In this document: piece by piece, positions 1 to 8,900 of the stretch
Position numbering within the stretch: the first letter of the stretch is position 1
How the letters are laid out: each line of letters opens with the position of its first letter
DNA from: Phoronis ovalis
Lineage: Eukaryota > Phoronida > Phoronidae
Assembly (NCBI GenBank): GCA_028565635.1
Contig: JAOXYB010046580.1
Coordinates: 1 to 12,260 of the forward strand
Direction of reading: 5' to 3'
Length of the DNA: 12,260 nt
The notes under the pieces: model-generated
Database searches by the model: none
Seen by the model: only the letters and a program-made list of their open reading frames with translations
What the model was told of the DNA's origin: nothing
Made by a program: the position numbers and the translations under genes

Positions 1-380
1 AACACAACCACCCACAATTTTTTATTTCAACTGCCTTCCCCCCCCTCCCCCACTTTTTTTACTGGAACAGCCCTTAAATGGTCTCCTTGCTGATTCCATA
101 ATAATGTCTCAGATAGAAAAAGTAAACTGCCATAAACTTCAAGTTACTTTTTTTTACCAAAAATGTACACATTTGCTACGTTCTCTTTGCATCTAACTGC
201 TCAAAATTTGGCAAGAAGTGTATAGTTCCAATAAGTTGTGCAAAACAGTACTCACCCCCTTAGTCTTAGACTAAATATGTAGTATTCAGTATTTGTCACT
301 CTCTAGTGTACTGAAGCTTTGTATATTACAATCAATTACATGTATATTAAAATGTAAATTGTCACTTTCAAATTTTGTAG
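1..380 (+). other. Intron of the dynein light intermediate chain gene
   Basis: No coding signal is seen before the acceptor at 380, so this stretch is read as the 3' part of an intron whose donor lies outside the window. It has a C/T-rich run at 37-60 and otherwise AT-rich sequence. I see no repeat or RNA gene in it. Confidence 0.7.
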
Positions 381-1013
<633 letters not shown>

Positions 1014-1460
1014 AGATTTTCTGTGCTGTACATACAGACTAAAAGTATTAATACTAATATAAATGTAAACTACGCCCAGTTATTACTATTTATTCAAAAC
1101 TGTGTTTGACATAGCTGTCATGTTCGTGCTCTTACATCCCATTTTCGCACTGGGCCTTTCGAATCAATCCCAAAGTGCTTTATGACTACTTCTAATACTA
1201 AATGGGTGTACTCAGTTTGTGGATACCAATATTTCATGGTCGTTGTACAACATTTGAACAAGTAATAATCAAGCCGTGTTTCCCTGTTTAAAGGCTGTAT
1301 GTGTCAATAGATGCTTCAGAGGATACAAGCCAGACATCGAGAATTGCTGCATTCTACATGAAAATGAGATTTGTAGTACTGTAACTGGCATGCAAGTCTG
1401 GGGATGTTGATTGTAAGATAGTACCCAGCTGATGATCCAGCGTCTTGTCCAGACCTGGTT

Positions 1461-1466
1461 AATAAA
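1461..1466 (+). terminator. Candidate poly(A) signal AATAAA for the dynein gene (proximal)
   Basis: First AATAAA after the dynein stop codon, about 450 nt downstream, followed by a GT-containing stretch (AGTATGTGC). Further plus-strand AATAAA copies at 2735-2740, 2743-2748 and 2838-2843 could give much longer 3' UTRs. Sequence alone cannot say which is used. Confidence 0.45.
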
Positions 1467-1591
1467 TATAATTTAACAGTATGTGCTTTAATGGCTATTC
1501 TGCTATTATTTGAGAGTTTTTGCAATCAACTAAAGGTGCTGGGATGTAGGATACAAAGTTTTTTTTACTACATGTGCACTTTACTGACATA

Positions 1592-1621
1592 CAGTAACTA
1601 GGACATGCAGTAACTAGGACA
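1592..1621. repeat. Short tandem duplication, two copies of CAGTAACTAGGACA
   Basis: CAGTAACTAGGACA occurs at 1592-1605 and again at 1608-1621, separated by TG. It is probably a small slippage duplication in the 3' UTR or intergenic DNA. Confidence 0.8.
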
Positions 1622-2360
1622 GTCAGCTTCCAAGCCAAAATGTGGAATTTGCTTTTCTGATAATTTTTTTGTTTCTTGTCCAAATAGTTTTCTAGTTGTA
1701 TGAGATTATGGCTTTATCGATAGGGTTGTAGGTGCAATTAATGACAAGAAAACAAAAATACACTGCCAAAAGGTTTTATTAATTATGTTGTTTTTTGCAC
1801 GACCCTTTAATTATTTCTATTTACAAGCAAAAGCAAAAGTTTATTTTGCTAATCTTGCTACTTGAATGTCATGTCTTAAGTAGCTATACATATTGTTAAT
1901 ATTCTTTTGTCTCAAAATTAAATTTGCTTCTATATCTATTACAGTGTAAATTGAAGCAACACTTACAAATGATTCCCAACATACCACAAATTTTTATTCT
2001 ACCAAACATTTTAAGGTAAAAACAGTGGGACATGTATCTTTCTATGGTTGAATATGCAAACTGGGAAAGATAATTGCATTGAAGTTAACATGTATGTTTG
2101 AATCATCAAATTGTTTTGATTTTCTTGTTGCATAGATAAACTGGCAGTTATACTGTACAGTTATGCTGACTTGTTTCGGATGTTAAGAAAAAATTCTTTT
2201 CTCTTGGTGCTTAAACTTACTAGTATTTATATGAAAATATTGACCAACTTAACAAGACGTATTTAAACACCAGATCAAAAGAATTGTATTGAAATTCAGC
2301 GTATGCCGTTCACCTATTTCATTTTTCTCTAATTTGGTTCTGCCTACTTACCAAAAGGTG

Positions 2361-2470
2361 ATTTGAACCCCGACACCAGCAGGGTATAGATCTTGGCATT
2401 TGAACCCTGACACCAGCAGGGTATAGATCTTGGCATTTGAACCCGACACCAGCAGGGTATAGATCTTGGC
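2361..2470. repeat. 37-bp minisatellite, three copies
   Basis: Three head-to-tail copies at 2361-2397, 2398-2434 and 2435-2470 (37, 37 and 36 bp), with a partial fourth start ATTTG. They differ only around GAACCCCGAC / GAACCCTGAC / GAACCCGAC, so the array is young. On the minus strand each unit contains GGGTTCAAAT, which resembles the tRNA B-box GGTTCRANYC; a tRNA-derived SINE origin is possible but unproven. Confidence 0.9.
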
Positions 2471-2734
2471 ATTTGCAAACTGCTAATAATAGTAAACATC
2501 TTCAGTAGAACAAATTGTGTAATATGTATTATAGATGTCTGTGTATATTGTATTTATAACTGCTTTTAATGTAGAAAAATCAAATGTTTGAAAAAACATC
2601 TAAAATATTCAATTATTTTGTTAATGTTTAGAATACCATACTTGTAAGTACTGCCAAGTGCAGTTGATACGCTTGCATCAATCCCATTGTTTTTCTTTGA
2701 GCATAGTGTAGTGAACAAAATTATGGACATTGGT

Positions 2735-2748
2735 AATAAAGCAATAAA
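2735..2748 (+). terminator. Double AATAAA, candidate distal poly(A) signals
   Basis: Two AATAAA hexamers lie eight bases apart (2735-2740 and 2743-2748), followed within about 30 nt by a T-rich stretch. If used by the dynein gene, its 3' UTR would reach almost to the convergent pseudouridine synthase gene. Confidence 0.35.
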
Positions 2749-2908
2749 GCTAAAATTTAAAGTAAAACTTTATTTTGTTATTTTTCAGCTATTTTAGTAT
2801 TTGTAACATCAATTTTTTTTTCTTCTAGAACCTATTAAATAAAATTCTGTTTTCATACTGCAATCCTTTTCATGCAAAATGGAAATAAGGGTAGATTTAC
2901 GCAAAGCT

Positions 2909-2914
2909 TTTATT
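2909..2914 (-). terminator. AATAAA abutting the RPUSD2 stop codon
   Basis: On the minus strand the sequence reads TGA-AATAAA, so a poly(A) signal starts directly after the stop. If used, the 3' UTR would be only about 20-30 nt. Another minus-strand AATAAA lies at 2769-2774 and may be the main one. Confidence 0.4.
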
Positions 2915-2980
2915 TCACGACTCTTCCCAGTTTTCCTTTGCCCAATTAGGTACACTTGTGCTGTAATCCCAGTCTGGACC
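2915..2980 (-). CDS. RPUSD2: RPUSD2 exon 10 (last coding exon)
   Basis: 66 nt after acceptor ATTATTGTAG. It encodes [20 protein letters not shown], then S and TGA. It matches the GP.F.Y....P.WA...W end of vertebrate RPUSD2. Reading through the exon 9 donor would instead give an unrelated tail. The last intron is only 140 nt. Confidence 0.95.
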   Translation of the reverse strand, partial: GPDWDYSTSVPNWAKENWEES

Positions 2981-5900
2981 CTACAATAATTAAACGAACA
3001 GTTAGTTATGTTTTCAGGATAAAATCAAATGCAGCCGTAAGACATTTGTAATATTTAGCAAATTTTAATAAGTTGTGCCCATCCATTATAACATGGGCGC
3101 GATTTCAATCTGAACCTTACCTTATATCTCAAGGCATGTAAATACATGACTAGACTATCTGGAGTTGGATCCTTGTACTTCAGAGTGCATTTGTAACAAC
3201 CATCATCAAGTATATATTTGTCTTCAACGTCCTGTGATGAAGTGATCATCTCTTCATGTAATAGTGCATTCCTATTATCAGACTCACTGTCATCAGACAG
3301 TTTGATAGTAGCTTCTTGTTCCGTGCTCCCTGCATTTTTCAAATTGCCAACATTTAGGTTTTGTGTACAAGTTGAGCAGCTCGGTTCAGTTTGATTGTTC
3401 TGTTCTGTTTCCTTACATTGACCTGTGCTAGGATTATCAGGACTTTTGTTAGTTTCTAATTTAATTTTTTTGGTAACAGGTTCCGAGTAGCAGTTGTTAG
3501 TTCCACTAGTACTACTTTTGTTTTCTGAAGCATCATTACAATTGTCTGATTTATTTCCATGAAATTCTATTTTATCCAATTTCTTATTTTTTCCCACCGA
3601 TGTATTTTTTTCTTCACACGATTCCAACCAATTTTCTGCAGCATGACATTTCATGATGTCTTCCACAAGCTGATCATCTGTTTTGTGAAACCTTCCACCT
3701 TTACCTTTCTCTGGACCCCAGCAGTCACTATTATATAATGGGTCATTAATAATTGGATATCCAAAGTGCTGCAAGTGGACACGAATTTGGTGAGTCCTAC
3801 CAGTATGTGGAGTACCTAAAAAGAAAAGCAAAGGTTAATAACCTATGCATACATACATTCTACATTGACAGAGAAAACTAAATTGAACACCGTGACAATA
3901 CACATTCTGAAATATGGAATCACAAAGCATGTCACTTTGGAGCCATTTTACAAACCAGTGAATAGAATCCTGGTGTTTTGGTGACAAGACAACACTTTTT
4001 TCACACCTATTTTGCGAAACAGTGAAAACTTTTTAAATTATTTGTATTACTATCAAAATTTGAAATTTTAGATACTCCACTTAATATATTATTATGTTTT
4101 TGTAACAATTTAGTAAAATAATGATAACAATGTGGATTCAAAAACAAAACGCATTATTCCAACATCGTGAACTAGCGTGACATGCATTTTGATACTTCTG
4201 TCGAGCTTCTGTTATGTAGGGGCTATTCATCAAGCCTTCAGACTGAAGTTATAACATGCTGCTTAAAAGATACATGTATCATTAAGTGGTACTGCTACTG
4301 TTAATGACAAAACTGTTATTAACAGCTTTCATTATTTGTATTTTAACCAAACCCTTAGGGAAAGGATGTTTATGGGTGCTGGCTATAATTTTAATTAGCA
4401 TTAATTTAAGCGGAACTTGATTTGATGATAGCATGCTTTTACTTACATCTGACTACACTGCTTTTCCCATTGTAGCTCAGTCGTTCAAATGTCGTTTGGC
4501 ATGGCTTACCATTAGGACTGACCTTAAATAAACTGACCTTGTAAGATATTACGTCCAACGGCTCTTGGCACTCAATAATTCCACTACAAATAAGAAACAT
4601 ACAGCATCAAGATAATAATAAAACGTGAGAGTACAGTATAAAGTTAAATTAGAGGTCCTGCAAAAAAGTGACCAACCTCAAAAATCGGATATGATGAAGG
4701 CTTATCTTGATTCGTAGACAAAGAAAAATATAAGAGTTTGAAGATTAAAATTTGTTTGCTTTTACCATTATATAGTAAATATAAAATTGTACCAACTGTC
4801 ATTGCTGGTGGCATTTGATAATGAATGAAAGAAAAACAGTCACTTTCCAGTTTCCACCAGAAAACTCTACCACTGATGAAGGCCTTATGATGACATTGCA
4901 AATTTTGTGTGAAGCTTGACAAGTTTGTTCTTTAGTTGGTTGAATTGAATCCTATTCCCCGCACTTAATAGTCATTTTAAAATAGTAAAATATGTTATAC
5001 AATTGTACTGTTTATAAAAATAACAAGTTCTCCGACATCCTTACCACAAACAGAACCAAGAGATGTTAAAGGATATGCGAACAGAACCAAAAGTTGTTAT
5101 TTTACACTAAAAAAATCTATATATTCATATTTTCAAGAACATAAACAAGATACAATAACTGCTTACTCTGGAAACTTTCCACCCACACGACAAAGATATT
5201 CTTTTGTTACTCTTCTTTGAGATATATCGTTGATCATCTTCCTCGATGTCTCAGCACCATGACACATAATGAACACTCCTGAAGTCAGTCTGTCTAATCG
5301 ATAAAGGGCTGGTAATAAAATTATAAACATACATTACGGGCTATTAAAAACAATTTCCGTGAATAATGTTTATATTTTATGGTAAATTTCATGTATATTG
5401 TCATAATATTTTTAGTGCTAACTTTTTTTAACATTTTAAACAACAGAAAGAATTATTAATCACAAACCAAAATGCATTGGCAAAATATTTGAATGGGCAC
5501 GACATGTATTTCGAAATTCGTATAACGCAATTAAAAATCTTCTGAACTTCTGGAAGATTAGAGACAATCCTAACAAAAAAGGCTCCATAGCTAATCAATG
5601 TCATATTTACTAAACTAATACCAAATATTTACAAAATAAATGTGTATTTAATGTATTTATACAAAATAGTATGAAAAGGCGCTAACTTCTTAGATTTTTT
5701 AAACCATACTCCTTTCCCAAAATAAAAATCAGTGAGTTGTGCCTGTATCGACCACATGGATGGATGGGGATGGAGGATGGTTTGTTGATTACCACAATGT
5801 CATCACTGCGTTCAATAAATTCAATAGGATCAGCTGCTACATGACTCTCGTGCCTGCAATGCAATCAAAAATCCTTAGAAATATTAATACTTTAACTTGT

Positions 5901-8900
5901 AATGGCTATTCCATTTCCAAAATTGTAGAAAAGCTAATTACTGAGTTATCAACAGGAAACATTCGAACATTAACATTTACACTTGAAGATTTGTCATAAC
6001 TTTGTTTCTGTGTTTTTATACCCATCGCACATGCGCATATAAAGATACAATATAAGAGAAAAAGGTGGCTGGATGTGTTAGGCTAGGTAGCATTTTGGAA
6101 TAACATTGAAAGGTGTGTCAAATGATGATCCAAACTTTTATTGTATACGAAACTGCGCTTTACATAGACTTGCTCAAGTCCTTCTGGACTATTTTTGTTA
6201 TTATTTAATTGATTACTTACTATTATATTATATATCTTTGATGTGAATAAAACACCCGAATTAAAAAATTCGTTTTTTTATATATTTTCGTGCTTTCTAT
6301 ATGTACCCGGTGCTGGCGAACGCCTAATACTCAACAAATATATATATAGTAAAAAAAAAAATTTGCAAGATAATTAAAAACACTGATGTAAAAGACATAG
6401 AAAAGAAAAATAAACATTAAAACAATTTTTTTTAAAAGTCTACGCTTTACAATGTAAGACTCAAAGCAACTACTTCAAATAGTGACTACCCACCAGGGCT
6501 GTAAATAACAAAATTTAATTTCATTAAATTCTGCATCTTTGACCATTTTTGCAATTATACTATAAATGCTTTTTCATAAAAAATACTTTATGCTAACCTG
6601 TGTATCTTATGGGATAGAAAGTCACCATTTTTTATTTTGCAATCAACAGGTATCATCTTTCCATTTACTTTCAACTTGCCACTCAAAATAGCTTCCTCCT
6701 ATAAAACAAATTCATGATATAGAAAGGTAGTTAAGTTTAGAACATTAATAGTAATCTTATTAATATTTGCAATCAATCAATGCTAAACAGTGTAACTTTC
6801 CCTTTTATCAGATAATTAGCTAAAACATTTCCACTTCACTTAATTTTTTAAACATGTGTAATTTCCTGGGTGCAATCCAAAACACTGTGGAACTCAATAT
6901 TTATATCAGTTATAGCTGGACAGACCACAAAGCATTATTTTAGTGTGAACAGGTTATGTATAGTATCAAAGCCTTGTAGTTGTGACTAAATAATTGTACA
7001 GTGAAGCGGCAACGAAACTAATCATGACCACAGTCAACTAACAATTTGACCAGGTGTGTCTTCTTTAAATTCTTGAGAGAAGACATCTACAACAGTGCGA
7101 CCATACCACCTTTCCTTTGCATAAGTAGTGTATTCAAAATAATAAGGGAACACTTTTCGCAGACCTAAAAACACACAATATTGATAAACCATTATTGCTA
7201 TTATTTTAAAAGTCAATAGTGGAATGAAAAAATATATTGTGCATTGGAATTAAGTCAGAAATAATACCAATTGAATGAGTTTGTGTTTAGCACTATCTTT
7301 GGTTCAAGCAAAGCTAACTCCAAAAAACAAAGTACTAATTTATAATTGCAAGTACACAAAACAAGCAGTATTGTTTTCAGTTACTACAGAAGTCTAGTCT
7401 TTTATTACAAAACACAAATCAGATATTTTCTAACCTTTCATTTTTTTAATTATCATAACAATTTGTACATGATTTAAGTTTACAGGTTTCATATAAACGG
7501 TCAAAAATATGTATCCGTAATGTTGGTAATGATACAAACCATTTTCAAAATAGTAGTCAGTTTCCTTGAAGTATTCCTTAGCAAACCCTGGATTTGAGTT
7601 GATTTTTTGCTTTTTAGTAACTTGTCCTTGCCTCTTCATTTCCTCAAATTTTTGCTTTCTTTCAAGCTTTAAAAGATAACAAAAACTAAAAGGATATCAT
7701 CAGGCCTGTGAAATTAGCCATGAGTTGCATAAAACAGAGTAAACATGTTCATGTCATCTAATTTGTCTGATAATATCTGTTTTAATAAATCATTTTGCTG
7801 AATATAACAGTTAGAAAATAATTGAACATTATATACCATTATAACAGAAATGAAAAATGTGGCTCTTAAAATAGTGATTATGTCCATAAATGAAAACTGA
7901 AAGTGATCTTAGGTTGAAATCGTTACCCTTTTTTTTGCTCGTCTTGATAATGGTGGTTCTGCTGCATCTTCCAACTCTAAAGACTTGTTATTGTCGCATG
8001 GGTCACGTTGCATAGATGGATCCTTTTCTTGGCTTTTCATGACATCAAACTTGTCACCCATCTGGTAAACATTGCAACAAATAATCTCACTACCGAATTT
8101 GTCAAACATATAACACAGTACCTACCCATTTTTAGTACTGACGGACAAATGATGTCATACAGTCATTGATGGTTCGGAGGTTAGATTACTAGTAAACTCG
8201 GGGGACTGCCATTCATGGTGACGGTGCAGCCCCATGGGTTCCCTTTTTTGAGCCTCCACTTTTACTATCGGGCATTTTTGGTATATTTATTTAACACTTT
8301 TGTCATGAGTGTGCTTTTTTTGGGTGTACATTTCTCTGATTTTGTTTACTGTTAAGTATCCCTCAGGATTAAACCCCTCTCGACTAGTGAAAAACGAGCC
8401 CCCCAAATTCCCTTAGATTGTCCCTATGCCTATTCGGCATTCACATTTTATGAGTTGTCCTGACATGTTACTGCAGCTAACAGTAACAGTGAGTAATTAG
8501 TAATTGATAGTGAGCTCGAGCTTACAGAGCAAGCTCTTATATAACGTATATGCGTACTGAAGTATGACGTAACCTGCATAGCTACAATCAGAATTACGTG
8601 CGTCTGTTAGTCAGCGGAGCAGACTGGGTGCAGAAATCTTGCCAATAAATCCAAAACCACTTTCACAGATATTGTAGTTTATTGTTAATTATATTATATT
8701 TTCAAACTGCTTTCCAATCACTTATGTGCATTTTTTCCGGATCATCGATAATTTAAATTAACCAAATAAGAAGTAAAGTTGTGCCCATTAACATAACTAT
8801 CATTTCACCCGAAAATTAGTCTGATATTTTGATGTTGGCACCCATTTTTAGAATTAAACATTATTGAGATGTGCAAAAACCTGTTTTCATATTTGCATAG

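Larger units (their letters stand above)
1014..2914. other. 3' UTR and intergenic region between convergent genes
   Basis: About 1.9 kb without a supported gene, lying between the TGA of the plus-strand dynein gene and the TGA of the minus-strand pseudouridine synthase gene. It holds candidate plus-strand poly(A) signals, a short duplication at 1592-1621, and the 37-bp tandem repeat at 2361-2470. Short open frames on the minus strand (1316-1525, 1495-1683) have AT-biased composition and no recognisable protein, so I left them out. Confidence 0.7.

Noticed and set aside
2341-2365. GTAAGTAGG donor-like sequence on the minus strand beside the 37-bp repeat
   Set aside because: It lies downstream of the RPUSD2 stop codon with no exon on either side; a chance match.
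2361-2470. CRISPR-like array
   Set aside because: The units are directly adjacent with no distinct spacers, and the genome is eukaryotic.
4644-4922. 92-codon minus-strand open frame
   Set aside because: It lies entirely inside RPUSD2 intron 7, is not needed for any conserved motif and resembles no known protein.
5739-5999. 86-codon plus-strand open frame
   Set aside because: It overlaps RPUSD2 exon 6 in antisense and runs on into intron; the conserved protein is on the other strand.
6337-6361. AT-repeat and A-run as the tail of a SINE or LINE
   Set aside because: No target-site duplication or element body can be defined around it; simple slippage explains it.
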